NCBI RefSeq assembly: GCF_009712225.1
Contig: NZ_WASP01000006.1
Coordinates: 816,826 to 880,825, forward strand
From: Desulfovibrio sp.
GTDB taxonomy: Bacteria > Desulfobacterota > Desulfovibrionia > Desulfovibrionales > Desulfovibrionaceae
Direction of reading: 5' to 3'
Length of the DNA stretch: 64,000 bases
Part shown: positions 50,887 to 60,013 of the stretch, in pieces
Position numbering within the stretch: position 1 is the first letter of the stretch
How the letters are laid out: each line of letters opens with the position of its first letter
The notes under the pieces: generated by a model
Database searches by the model: none
What the model was told of the DNA's origin: nothing
The model's input: only the letters and a program-made list of their open reading frames with translations
Translations under genes and position numbers: made by a program

Positions 50887-51635
50887 CGACATTTTCCGCC
50901 GCGCAGCGCATTCTGGTCACAGGTGCCAGCTCTGGCATAGGCCGTGCCATCGCCTTGCTGCTCAACGAGCGCGGGGCCACTGTGCTTGCCAATGGCCGTG
51001 CTACAGAACGGCTGGAGCAGGTACGAAATGAATCAGCCGATCCATCGCGCATGCTGCTTGCGCCGCGCGATATGACGGCGGACATGGATGCCCTGCCCGC
51101 ATGGCTCAAAGGGCTGAGCCGTCAGTTCGGCCCCCTGCACGGCCTTGTATGCAGCGCAGGGGCAACCTGGAACGCCCCAATGGCCCTCTATGATCTGACG
51201 AAAGCACGCCAGCTTTTTGACTTGTGCTGCCATGCGCCCCTGCTGCTTGGCGGCGCTTTTTGCGACCGCCGCGCAAATACTGGCGCGGGCGCGGCAATTG
51301 TTTTCATTGCCGCAGCTGCCGCAGTTGCGCCCAATCCCGGGCAAGGGGCGTACGGCGCAGCCAAGGCAGCGCTGGTTGCGGGCGCAGTATGCCTTGCCAA
51401 AGAAGCGGCCCCGCGCGGAGTTCGCGTTAACTGCATTTCTCCCGGTCTGGTGCAAGGACCCATGATGGACGCAACAGTAGAGCAACTTGGGCAGTCATTT
51501 CTGGAAAAGGAACAGCCCCTCTACCCTCTTGGTTTTGGCAAACCGCAAGATGTCGCCAACATGGCTGCCTTCATGCTTTCACAAGAAGCATCCTGGCTTA
51601 CAGGGCAAAATATTATGCTTGCCGGAGGCCGCTGA
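50883..51635 (+). CDS. SDR-family reductase with altered active site
   Basis: A 250-residue short-chain dehydrogenase/reductase. The cofactor motif is TGASSGIG and the catalytic pair is Tyr157/Lys161 in GAYGAAK. The catalytic Ser expected 13 residues before the Tyr is Ala144, in a run IAAAAAVA. The NNAG motif reads CSAG. The fold is FabG-like, and the C-terminal ILSGQ-type end reads WLTGQNIMLAGGR. It is translationally coupled to the ACP gene, so it should reduce a 3-oxoacyl-ACP, although the Ser loss raises doubt about activity. Confidence 0.85.
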   Translation: MTTFSAAQRILVTGASSGIGRAIALLLNERGATVLANGRATERLEQVRNESADPSRMLLAPRDMTADMDALPAWLKGLSRQFGPLHGLVCSAGATWNAPMALYDLTKARQLFDLCCHAPLLLGGAFCDRRANTGAGAAIVFIAAAAAVAPNPGQGAYGAAKAALVAGAVCLAKEAAPRGVRVNCISPGLVQGPMMDATVEQLGQSFLEKEQPLYPLGFGKPQDVANMAAFMLSQEASWLTGQNIMLAGGR

Positions 51636-51636
51636 T

Positions 51637-52287
51637 ATGCAACGCCTCAAAATTATTGGCAACTCTGGTGCAGCCCGCGAATGCTACTGGCTCTTTCAGG
51701 ACATGTGCGCGGCAGATGCCAGCCTGAAGACGCGTTGCAGATTTCATGGGTTCCTGTCCTGGCGTAATTATAGCGGCGATCTGAAAAAACTACAGAACAT
51801 GTTTCTGGGTGATGCTCTCGATTATTCCATTAATGATGAAGATATTTTTGTCATTGGTATAGGCAATCCAAATTTACGTGAAGATGTCTATGTGACCATG
51901 AAATCGCGTGGGGCTTCATTCTTTACTTTGTGCCATCCACTGGCAGACATTAATCCTGATAGCAATGTAGGTGAGGCCAACATTTTTCAGCGCAATAGCA
52001 CGGTTTTTTGCGATGTATCGCTTGGCAATGCCAATTATCTTAACGGTGCAGTCAATCTCTCGCACGATGCAACAGTGGGAGATTATAATTTTGTCGGCCC
52101 GTTCTCACTCATTCTTGGCAATTGCAGCGTAGGCTCGCGAAATCTTCTTGCAGCGCGCACTACCCTGTTGCCGGGCGCGCGTATCGGGGACGACAATATC
52201 ATTGCTCCATCCAGCGTAATATACAAAGGTTGCCGCAACAATTGCCGCCTTGCGGGCAATCCTGCACTAACAATTGGTACAGTTTAA
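51637..52287 (+). CDS. NeuD/PglD-like acyltransferase
   Basis: A 216-residue protein with an N-terminal nucleotide-sugar-binding-like region (KIIGNSGAARECYWL) and a C-terminal left-handed beta-helix of hexapeptide repeats (from about 105: SNVGEANIFQRN, LGNANYLNGAVNLSHDATVGDYNFVGP, VGSRNLLAARTTLLPGARIGDDN). It belongs to the NeuD/PglD sugar acyltransferase group, with His in LSHDATVGDYN as likely base. GGAGG precedes the ATG at 51637. It probably transfers the acyl group made on the upstream ACP to an amino or hydroxy sugar. Confidence 0.83.
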   Translation: MQRLKIIGNSGAARECYWLFQDMCAADASLKTRCRFHGFLSWRNYSGDLKKLQNMFLGDALDYSINDEDIFVIGIGNPNLREDVYVTMKSRGASFFTLCHPLADINPDSNVGEANIFQRNSTVFCDVSLGNANYLNGAVNLSHDATVGDYNFVGPFSLILGNCSVGSRNLLAARTTLLPGARIGDDNIIAPSSVIYKGCRNNCRLAGNPALTIGTV

Positions 52288-52620
52288 TAAACCCACAGAT
52301 TCCATTATGCTCCGAACTGTGTGTTTAAAATTCTTGCTGTATTTTTATCTGGATCACAGGAGCGCATGGTAGCGCAGAACAGAGCATTCGTCACAATATC
52401 ACATTATAACAGTTTTTTATTTAAGTATTTTTTTACAGTTAATTTAATCATTTGATACGCGTTAAACCTAAAAAAAGAGACATACTGAATACGAAAGCTT
52501 AGTGGATTTACCGATGTGGATAACATTCCGAAAGCAGAAAAACATCTGCCCCATGAATCAAATTCACTTATGCGTGATGTACACCATGGCGAAATATCTA
52601 TATAAAACAGGATTACACAA
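52288..52620. other. AT-rich gap before the methyltransferase
   Basis: About 330 bp with no convincing gene, repeat or hairpin recognised. Its AT-richness and position suggest the promoter for the following long plus-strand gene series. Confidence 0.5.
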
Positions 52621-53310
52621 ATGAAAAAGACATCTGTATTTGATTATGAGCACGAATTCTATGAACAATATCAGACACAATCTGCATATCGCCTCGGTGC
52701 AAGAACAAGCCATAGTATAAGAACCGACCCTCGCCATTTGCTGTTTACACTTTCAAGGTATAAATTTTGCGCAAAAATGCTTGAAGGAAAAAACAGCGTT
52801 CTTGAAGTCGGCTGCGGAGATGCCGTTGGCGCACCTATAATACTGCAAACTGTGGGCGAATTGCACGCTGTTGATATCGAACCAATTGTCATTGAACAGA
52901 ACAGGGCAATGAACGAATTTGGAGAGCGGCTGTCATTTGGCTGCCATGACTTTACAAAAAACCATCCCGATAAAGTATTTGATGCCGTGTACAGCCTCGA
53001 TGTAATTGAGCACGTCGAACCAGGTGAAGAAAAAAAATTCCTGGAAAACATTGTTGCATCAATGACTGATCACGGCGTGTGCATTATTGGAACGCCGAAT
53101 ATTACTGCAAACCAATATGCTTCAGAAATAAGCAAAAAAGGGCATATCAACCTGAAATCCGCCGCAACCCTGAAAGAAAGCCTTGCCCAGTATTTTCAGC
53201 ATGTTTTTCTTTTTTCCATGAATGATGAGGTCATTCATACTGGCTATGCGCCAATGAGCCACTACCTTATGGCAATATGCGCAAGCAAAAAGAATCTGCA
53301 AGGCTGTTAA
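52621..53310 (+). CDS. SAM-dependent methyltransferase
   Basis: A 229-residue class I methyltransferase. SAM motif I is VLEVGCGDAVG (about 61-71) and the acidic residue of motif II is in AVDIEP; DVIEHVEPGEEKKFLENI is the post-II helix typical of the methyltransferase-11 family. It probably methylates a sugar in the glycan made by the neighbouring genes. AGGATT is a weak ribosome site. It is lower in GC than the gene blocks on the left of the window. Confidence 0.84.
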   Translation: MKKTSVFDYEHEFYEQYQTQSAYRLGARTSHSIRTDPRHLLFTLSRYKFCAKMLEGKNSVLEVGCGDAVGAPIILQTVGELHAVDIEPIVIEQNRAMNEFGERLSFGCHDFTKNHPDKVFDAVYSLDVIEHVEPGEEKKFLENIVASMTDHGVCIIGTPNITANQYASEISKKGHINLKSAATLKESLAQYFQHVFLFSMNDEVIHTGYAPMSHYLMAICASKKNLQGC

Positions 53311-53341
53311 CAGGCACACTTTCATTTCAAGGCGATGTTCA

Positions 53342-54091
53342 ATGTCGATACCCGCAATTTTGTTGGCAGCAGGAAAGGGAACACGCCTTCGCCCATTAAC
53401 AGACCATATACCTAAATGCATGGTCCCTATCAGGGGCCGACCACTGCTCGATTTTTGGATTACAGCATGCCACGAGGCAGAATTTGGCCCAATTATAATA
53501 AACACGAATCATTTGGCTGAACAGGTCGAACAATATGTGCAGAAATCCCCACTGAGCAAGGACGTTGTGCTTGTTCACGAAAAGGAACTTTTGGGCACAG
53601 GCGGCACGATACTTGCTTTAAAAAAATTGCTAACGGGAACGTTCTTTGTTGCCCACGCGGATAACCTGAGTGTTTTTGATATGGCAAAGTTTCTAACAGC
53701 ACATTCAAATAGACCTCAGGGCTGCCTCATGACCATGCTGCTTTTTGAAACGCCAACTCCCGAATCCTGCGGCATTGTATCTTTGGACAGCCGGGGCGTC
53801 GTGCAGGAATTTCACGAAAAAGTTCCTGGAATTAAAGAGACATCAGCAAACGGAGCCGTATACCTGATGGAACCAGAGGTTTTGCCCCTGCTGGAAAACT
53901 GCAAAACAGAGAATCCAGATATCAGCCTGGATCTTATTCCTCAGTGCCTTGGGCAAATCTTTACCTTTAAAGATGTAACGTACCACCGGGATATTGGCAC
54001 TGTAAAAAGTTATATTGCGGCACAGAAGGAATTTGCAGTATTGCAATCCACTCACAATGACCTTGACTCTCCAGGTTACCTGCAAAAATGA
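53342..54091 (+). CDS. Sugar-1-phosphate nucleotidyltransferase
   Basis: A 249-residue NTP-transferase. The nucleotide signature is LAAGKGTRLRPLTDHIPKCMVPI. The metal Asp is in FVAHADNLS. The size and pattern fit heptose-1-phosphate guanylyltransferase (HddC)-like and mannose-1-phosphate guanylyltransferase-like enzymes. The neighbouring GmhA-like isomerase favours a heptose-type substrate. It overlaps the next gene by 4 bases (ATGA). Confidence 0.83.
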   Translation: MSIPAILLAAGKGTRLRPLTDHIPKCMVPIRGRPLLDFWITACHEAEFGPIIINTNHLAEQVEQYVQKSPLSKDVVLVHEKELLGTGGTILALKKLLTGTFFVAHADNLSVFDMAKFLTAHSNRPQGCLMTMLLFETPTPESCGIVSLDSRGVVQEFHEKVPGIKETSANGAVYLMEPEVLPLLENCKTENPDISLDLIPQCLGQIFTFKDVTYHRDIGTVKSYIAAQKEFAVLQSTHNDLDSPGYLQK

Positions 54092-55086
54092 ACAAGCATA
54101 TCTACATTCTCGGCAGCAACTCTTTTTCTGGTGCACACTTTGTTAAGCATGCCCTGAAACAGGGATTTACCGTGACTGGGGTTAGCCGCTCCCCAGAGAC
54201 ACATCCTGTTTTTTTGCCGTATTATGATGAACACGGCAAACAGCCCGAAGGCTTTTCTTTTTTGCAGGCAGATCTCAATCACGACCTTGATGCCCTCACT
54301 GCGCGCATGTCTGAAGATCAGCCTTCATACATTGTCAATTTTGCAGCGCAGGGCATGGTTGCAGAGAGTTGGCAGCATCCCGAGCAGTGGCTCCGAACCA
54401 ATGCCCTCTCCCCCCTCATTCTCCATGACCGGCTCAGAAAATGCTCATGGCTGGAAAAATTTGTTCAGATATCAACGCCAGAAGTGTACGGAACAGCGGG
54501 TGAAGCCATTAAGGAAAACACCTGCTACACCCCAAGCACTCCTTACGCGGTCTCAAAGGCTACCGCCGACATGAATCTGATGTGCTTTTTCAAAGCATAT
54601 AATTTTCCCGTGGTTTTTACCCGTGCCGCCAATGTTTATGGCCCTTGCCAGCAGCTATACAGAATCATTCCGCTTACCATACTTAAATTTCTTGCCGGAG
54701 ATACAATAACGCTGCATGGCGGTGGTAAATCCGTGCGTTCCTTTATCCATATTGCGGATGTGTGCGATGCCACATGGAAAATAATGACAATGGCAGATGC
54801 TGGAGAAATATTCCACATATCAAGTCCCGACATTCTGTCTATCCGCGATCTTGTGCTCCTCATAGCGCAAGAAATGAAAGTAGATTCTGACAAACATGTA
54901 ATATCTGGCGAAGAACGGCTTGGTAAGGATGCAGCGTACCTGCTAGACTCTTCTAAATTGCAGAATAAATTTAACTGGAAAACGACATTCGACCTTCAAA
55001 AAGGTATCAATGAAGTAATAATATGGGTAAAAAATAATATTCATATTTTAAATAAAATGCCGCAACAATACAAACACAAGGCGTAG
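54088..55086 (+). CDS. NAD-dependent NDP-sugar epimerase/dehydratase
   Basis: A 332-residue extended SDR. The nucleotide motif is GSNSFSGAHFVKHAL, the active-site region STPEVYG and YAVSK (Tyr/Lys pair). This fits the dTDP-glucose or GDP-mannose 4,6-dehydratase and epimerase family. The RAANVYGPCQQLYRIIP sequence is the substrate-binding region. It should modify the nucleotide sugar made by the upstream transferase. Translationally coupled to the previous gene. Confidence 0.85.
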   Translation: MNKHIYILGSNSFSGAHFVKHALKQGFTVTGVSRSPETHPVFLPYYDEHGKQPEGFSFLQADLNHDLDALTARMSEDQPSYIVNFAAQGMVAESWQHPEQWLRTNALSPLILHDRLRKCSWLEKFVQISTPEVYGTAGEAIKENTCYTPSTPYAVSKATADMNLMCFFKAYNFPVVFTRAANVYGPCQQLYRIIPLTILKFLAGDTITLHGGGKSVRSFIHIADVCDATWKIMTMADAGEIFHISSPDILSIRDLVLLIAQEMKVDSDKHVISGEERLGKDAAYLLDSSKLQNKFNWKTTFDLQKGINEVIIWVKNNIHILNKMPQQYKHKA

Positions 55087-55090
55087 TTCC

Positions 55091-55693
55091 ATGTCCATCG
55101 GCAAACAATCCGAAAGCAACGCCTACAAAAACTGGCAATGCTATGCCTCCACCATTGAAAAACTTCTATCCGAATCTTGCGCCACCGATGGTTCTGGATT
55201 GGAGATGGATATGGACAGCGCCCTGGCACTGTGGAGAGATGCGGCAATCAAGTGCCGTGAGCAGGGTGAGATTGTATTCGTTGGCAATGGCGCCAGTGCA
55301 TCAATTGCCAGCCATTGCGCTGCAGACATAATGAAAAATGCCTGCATTACAACACGCGTTTTCACTGATTTATCCATGCTCACCGCCATGGGCAATGACG
55401 AAGGATACGAAAAAGTTTTTATGCTGCCCATACAGCAATGCATGAAAAATACAGACATGCTCGTTGCAATAAGCAGCTCTGGGCGGTCTCCCAACATTTT
55501 ACATGCGGTTTCAGCAGCGCGAAAAAAAGGTGCTTATATAGCCACAGTTTCTGCATTTTCTGAAGATAACCCGCTTCGAAACTTTGGCGACTGCAATATA
55601 TTTGTGCAGACTCACAGCTATGGGCTGGCGGAAAGCTGCCACGCTGCTATCCTGCATTGCTGGATGGACATGCTGACGACCAACAGGATTTAA
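55091..55693 (+). CDS. GmhA-like SIS-domain isomerase
   Basis: A 200-residue SIS protein similar to sedoheptulose 7-phosphate isomerase GmhA: FVGNGASASIASHCAADIM, then LVAISSSGRSPNILHAVSAARKKGA and the C-terminal ESCHAAILHCW, which supplies the His and acid of the active site. It would convert a ketose 7-phosphate to the aldose. It begins 4 bp after the dehydratase gene. The product is probably passed to the downstream kinase/nucleotidyltransferase fusion. Confidence 0.84.
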   Translation: MSIGKQSESNAYKNWQCYASTIEKLLSESCATDGSGLEMDMDSALALWRDAAIKCREQGEIVFVGNGASASIASHCAADIMKNACITTRVFTDLSMLTAMGNDEGYEKVFMLPIQQCMKNTDMLVAISSSGRSPNILHAVSAARKKGAYIATVSAFSEDNPLRNFGDCNIFVQTHSYGLAESCHAAILHCWMDMLTTNRI

Positions 55694-55694
55694 T

Positions 55695-57158
55695 ATGGAA
55701 CAATTACTATCCATCCTGCGCACCTTTCGACGTCAACACGCGCAGCAGCGTATCAGTTTTGTTTCAGGCAACTTCAAGGTTATCCACCCTGGGCATATTC
55801 GACTGCTGCGTTTTGCAAAAGAAATGGCCGACCTGCTCGTAGTGGGTGTTTTGCCCCGCAATGATTTCAATGCAGACATTGATGAACAGGACAGGCTGTA
55901 CAACGTGCAGGCCTTAAGCATGGTTGACTACGCCTGCATGGTGAACGACCCGCTGGGCGAGACCCTGCGTGCGCTTCGCCCTGATTTTGTGATCAAGGGC
56001 AAAGAACATGAGCAGGCTGAAAACATTGAATGGCAGGTGCTGGAAGAAATTGGCGGAAAGCTGATCTTTTCATCGGGCCAGCCGCTTCCCTCAGCCATGG
56101 ATTGCGTTTCTGCCGCTCCGGTTCAGGCATCAACACGCCTGATCCAGCCTCATGCCTATATGGACCGCCATTCCCTTTCAGTGCAGTCACTCGCAAATCT
56201 TGTTGAGCGCATAAAAAAGGTAGAGGTATGCGTTGTTGGCGATGTTATTGTTGATGAATATATCAATTGCGATGCATTGGGGATGTCTCAAGAGGACCCC
56301 ACCGTTGTAGTTACGCCGATTGATACGCAAAGATACCTTGGCGGTGCTGGAATTGTCGCCGCTCATGCGGCAGGCCTGGGAGCCAGTGTAAACTTTGCAG
56401 CCGTTTGCGGAGAAGGCGACGCAGCAGAATTTGTCAGCGAAAAATGCCAGGATTACGGCGTTACATGCGACCTTTTTTCCGACTCCACGCGTCCCACTAC
56501 CTTGAAGCAACGCTTTCGCTGCCGGGGAAAAACCATGTTGCGCGTCAGCCATCTCAGGCAACATGGAGTTGATAAAAAACTGACTGAAGAAATGCTGGCA
56601 AAGCTTCGCCCTCAAGTGGCAAAAGCACAACTGCTCATCTTTTCTGATTTCAACTATGGCTGCCTGCCCCAACCGCTGGTGGACCAATTGACGGAATGGG
56701 CAAACGCCAAACAAACCCTGATTGCAGCAGACAGCCAGTCCTCCTCGCAGATGGGAGATGTTTCACGTTTCCGCTCTACCCACCTTCTGACCCCCACAGA
56801 GCGCGAAGCACGGCTGGCTGTACACGATTTTGAGGCGGGTCTGGTTGTGCTGGCGGATCTGCTGTTAAAAAAGGCAACAGCCCGAAATGTCATACTTACC
56901 CTGGGTGAATCTGGGGTTCTCGTACAGCAGGACAGCTCCGCAACGGATCAGCTGCCAGCTTTGAACCCTGCGGCACGTGATGTAGTTGGCGCAGGCGATT
57001 CTTTACTGGTGGTTGCCAGTCTGGCTCTGGCCGCTGGCGGCAACATATGGGAATCTGCCTGTCTGGGATCGGTGGCGGCGGGCATTCAGGTAGGACGGCA
57101 GGGCAATGTGCCGCTTTCAGCGGACGAAATTGTCGCATGCCTACAACACTGGCGGTAA
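55695..57158 (+). CDS. HldE-like protein with reversed domain order
   Basis: A 487-residue fusion. Residues about 18-150 are a cytidylyltransferase-type nucleotidyltransferase with HPGH at 31-34 (in NFKVIHPGH), as in RfaE2. Residues about 175-487 are a PfkB-type kinase with the catalytic Asp435 in GAGDS, as in RfaE1. The known HldE carries the kinase first, so the order here is swapped. It probably phosphorylates a heptose-type sugar phosphate and activates it with a nucleotide. It begins 1 bp after the isomerase stop codon. Confidence 0.84.
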   Translation: MEQLLSILRTFRRQHAQQRISFVSGNFKVIHPGHIRLLRFAKEMADLLVVGVLPRNDFNADIDEQDRLYNVQALSMVDYACMVNDPLGETLRALRPDFVIKGKEHEQAENIEWQVLEEIGGKLIFSSGQPLPSAMDCVSAAPVQASTRLIQPHAYMDRHSLSVQSLANLVERIKKVEVCVVGDVIVDEYINCDALGMSQEDPTVVVTPIDTQRYLGGAGIVAAHAAGLGASVNFAAVCGEGDAAEFVSEKCQDYGVTCDLFSDSTRPTTLKQRFRCRGKTMLRVSHLRQHGVDKKLTEEMLAKLRPQVAKAQLLIFSDFNYGCLPQPLVDQLTEWANAKQTLIAADSQSSSQMGDVSRFRSTHLLTPTEREARLAVHDFEAGLVVLADLLLKKATARNVILTLGESGVLVQQDSSATDQLPALNPAARDVVGAGDSLLVVASLALAAGGNIWESACLGSVAAGIQVGRQGNVPLSADEIVACLQHWR

Positions 57159-57164
57159 ACGGTC

Positions 57165-58238
57165 ATGGGCTCAGACAAATATAATATAGACGGTCATAAG
57201 CTGCATCTTCATCCTGAGCGGGTCAGCCAATGGCTTAATGGCGAAACCATTGCTCCGCTTTATATCGAGATATCCCCTTCGGGGACCTGCAATCACCGAT
57301 GCATTTTTTGCAGCATGGACTTTATGGGCTACAAAAAACGCTTCCTCGATTCTGCCGTCATGTACGAGCGATTGCGTGAATGCGGAAAACTGGGTGTGCG
57401 CTCCGTCATGTTTGCCGGCGAAGGCGAACCTCTGCTGCATAAAGATATCTGCAGCATGGCTGAAGTCGCCCACGCATCCGGCATTGATGTAGCATTCACC
57501 ACCAATGGCGTTTTTCTTGATGAAGAACACGCCGCACGGCTGCTGCCTGTTACCTCATGGATCAAGGTAAGCTGCAACGCCGCCACCGCGGAAGAATACG
57601 CGCGCGTGCACCGCACTGCAGCCAAAGACTTTTCCCAGGTCATAAAAAATGTGGAGACCGCAGCCAGCATACGCGCACGGCATGGCTATTCATGCACGTT
57701 GGGCTTCCAGTGCATCCTCTTGCCGGAATTTGCGGGCAACCTGCCTGCCTTTGCCCGCCAGGCCCGTGACGCAGGGGCGGATTATCTGGTGATCAAGCCA
57801 TATACCCACAGCCCTCTCAGCTTGCATAATCCCTTTGGTCACCTTCACTACGAAGATTTTGCCGACCTGGAAGAAACGCTTCGCGCTGAGGAAACGCCCG
57901 GCTTTAAAGTCGTTTTTCGCAGCGAGGCCATGCAGCGGTGGGATACCAAAAAAATGGATTTTGACCGCTGTCTGGCATTGCCATTCTGGGCCTACGTGGA
58001 TTCAGAAGCCAACGTATGGGGGTGCTTGCGCCACCTGAATGAAGAAGAATTTCGCTACGGAAATCTGTCAGAGCAGACGTTTGCAGAAATCTGGATGGGA
58101 GACGACAGGCGTGCAAAAGTAAAACAGTGCACTGAGAGCCTTGATATAACCAACTGTCATGTCACCTGCCGCATGGAACCAGTCAACAGCTACCTTTGGC
58201 GCTTGCGGCATCCGTACCCTCATGACAATTTTATCTGA
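57165..58238 (+). CDS. Radical SAM/SPASM protein
   Basis: A 357-residue radical SAM enzyme with Cys42, Cys46 and Cys49 (CNHRCIFC) for the SAM cluster, followed by GGE-like AGEGEPLLHKDI. A C-terminal SPASM-like Cys set follows (CLALPF, GCLRHL, CTES, NCHVTC) for auxiliary clusters. Such enzymes dehydrogenate, epimerise or rearrange substrates. It lies between the HldE-like and transketolase genes, so a sugar or sugar nucleotide is the probable substrate, though this is unproven. Confidence 0.83.
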   Translation: MGSDKYNIDGHKLHLHPERVSQWLNGETIAPLYIEISPSGTCNHRCIFCSMDFMGYKKRFLDSAVMYERLRECGKLGVRSVMFAGEGEPLLHKDICSMAEVAHASGIDVAFTTNGVFLDEEHAARLLPVTSWIKVSCNAATAEEYARVHRTAAKDFSQVIKNVETAASIRARHGYSCTLGFQCILLPEFAGNLPAFARQARDAGADYLVIKPYTHSPLSLHNPFGHLHYEDFADLEETLRAEETPGFKVVFRSEAMQRWDTKKMDFDRCLALPFWAYVDSEANVWGCLRHLNEEEFRYGNLSEQTFAEIWMGDDRRAKVKQCTESLDITNCHVTCRMEPVNSYLWRLRHPYPHDNFI

Positions 58239-58254
58239 ACATTTCGAGGACGCC

Positions 58255-59061
58255 ATGCCCGATCTCAACGCGATTGCCAGACAGCTTCGGTTTGACATCA
58301 TTTCATTGTCCCATGCCGCGCGTGCGGCGCACATCGGCTCATGCCTGTCGTGTGCGGACATACTTGCAGCCGCCTACAACGGGGGGCTGAACATAAGCCC
58401 GGAAACTGCCGCAAGCCCCTCGCGGGACAGGCTGGTTTTCAGCAAAGGGCATTGCGCTGCTGCTCTGTTCTGCGCCTTGGCCCAACGCGGCTTTTTCAGC
58501 CGTGAAAAACTGTTTGCCGCGTTCAACAAAAACGGCGGCCTGCAGGAGCATCCCAATCTGGGGGCGATGCATGGTGTAGAGAACGCCTCTGGTTCATTGG
58601 GGCACGGGCTTTCTCTTGGACTTGGCATGGCATTGGCCTCCCGGATAGAAGGCGTCCCCTTCCGCGTCTGTGTTATCATGGGTGATGGCGAATGCAATGA
58701 AGGCAGCGTATGGGAAGCTGCCATGCTGGCAGGAGCGCAAAAAACCGCAAACCTGTGCGCAGTTGTGGATGCCAACCGTTGGCAGGCAACAGGCCGTAGC
58801 AACGAAATCACGGCTCTTGAGCCTTTGGCCGACAAATGGCGTGCATTTGGGTGGCAGGCGGTTGAGCTGGACGGCCATGATCCGGATACGCTTAAAGCTG
58901 CCCTCCAAGAGGTCGGCACCGGCACACGCCCATTGGCCATAGTTGCCCGCACCATAAAGGGGAAAGGAATTTCCTTTATGGAAGATGACAACAACTGGCA
59001 CTACCGCATACCCAATGAAGCCGAAATGAATCTTGTCCGCGAGGAGCTGGGGCTCTCATGA
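58255..59061 (+). CDS. Transketolase, N-terminal subunit
   Basis: A 268-residue thiamine-diphosphate-binding subunit. It has HIGSCLSCADILAA, the cofactor motif IMGDGECNEGSVWEAAMLAG...VVDAN, and the SLGHGLSLGLGMALA core. It is half of a split transketolase, completed by the next gene, which it overlaps by 4 bases. GAGGACG precedes the ATG at 58255; it overlaps nothing upstream. It would move two-carbon units between ketose and aldose phosphates. Confidence 0.86.
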   Translation: MPDLNAIARQLRFDIISLSHAARAAHIGSCLSCADILAAAYNGGLNISPETAASPSRDRLVFSKGHCAAALFCALAQRGFFSREKLFAAFNKNGGLQEHPNLGAMHGVENASGSLGHGLSLGLGMALASRIEGVPFRVCVIMGDGECNEGSVWEAAMLAGAQKTANLCAVVDANRWQATGRSNEITALEPLADKWRAFGWQAVELDGHDPDTLKAALQEVGTGTRPLAIVARTIKGKGISFMEDDNNWHYRIPNEAEMNLVREELGLS

Positions 59062-59984
59062 GAAACGCTTTTGCCGCCGAACTGCTGACCCTTGCCGAAG
59101 AAAACGAGCGTGTCGTCCTCCTTTCTGGCGATATGGGCAATAATCTGTTTAATGCGTTTAAAAAGCGCTTTCCAGATCGCTTTATCAACTGCGGCGCAGC
59201 CGAGGCCAATATGACCGGGATTGCGGCTGGCATGGCGCTAGCCGGTTTGCTGCCGATCACATACAGCATAGCATCTTTCAATCCCGGGCGCTGTGCGGAA
59301 CAGGTGCGCATCGACATTTGCCTTCAAAATCTTCCCGTCATTGTGGTTGGCGTGGGCGCAGGTTTTTCATACGCCTCTCTGGGGCCAACACACCATTCGC
59401 TGGAAGATATAGCCTGGATGCGCAGCCTGCCCAATATGACTGTAATCTGCCCCGGAGATGCCGTTGAAACCCGCTGCGCGCTGAGAGCGGCGCTGCACCA
59501 TGGGGGGCCTGCCTACCTTAGGCTGGGCAAAAAAAACGAGCCCATTGTCCATGCGACTCCACCAGAGTTTGTTCTGGGCAAGGGCATTTCATTGAGTGAA
59601 GGTCAGGATGCCTGCCTTTTGTCTGTGGGCACATTGTTGCCGCTCGCGGTTGAGGCGGCGCAAATTCTGTCCTCACAGGGCATTGCGACAGAGGTAGTCA
59701 GCCTGCATACCGTAAAGCCCTTGGATACGGCTCTGCTTCAGCGGATATTTGCCACCAAGAAAGTGGTTGCGGTTTTGGAAGAACATGTTCCCTCAGGCGG
59801 CGCATGGTCTGCAGTTGCAGAATGGCTCAGCATGCAACACCCCACCACCGCCAAGGCGCGCCTTGTACGCTGCGGAGCAAAAGACGTGTTTTATACGCAG
59901 GGCGGCAACGCAGCCTGGGCACAACAACTCTCTGGCCTGACCGTTTCAGACGTGTGCAGCACTATTGCATCTGCTGCAACATAG
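59058..59984 (+). CDS. Transketolase, C-terminal subunit
   Basis: A 308-residue subunit with the pyrimidine and C-terminal transketolase domains. GAAEANMTGIAAGMAL contains the catalytic Glu that activates thiamine diphosphate, and PTHHSLEDIAWMRSLPNM and the C-terminal VLEEHVPSGGAWSAV complete the pattern. It is translationally coupled to the N-terminal subunit. Its place in a sugar cluster with a heptose-type isomerase suggests a dedicated supply of a seven- or eight-carbon ketose phosphate. Confidence 0.86.
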   Translation: MRNAFAAELLTLAEENERVVLLSGDMGNNLFNAFKKRFPDRFINCGAAEANMTGIAAGMALAGLLPITYSIASFNPGRCAEQVRIDICLQNLPVIVVGVGAGFSYASLGPTHHSLEDIAWMRSLPNMTVICPGDAVETRCALRAALHHGGPAYLRLGKKNEPIVHATPPEFVLGKGISLSEGQDACLLSVGTLLPLAVEAAQILSSQGIATEVVSLHTVKPLDTALLQRIFATKKVVAVLEEHVPSGGAWSAVAEWLSMQHPTTAKARLVRCGAKDVFYTQGGNAAWAQQLSGLTVSDVCSTIASAAT

Positions 59985-60013
59985 CCACTCCACATGAATC
60001 ATAAGAGATTATT

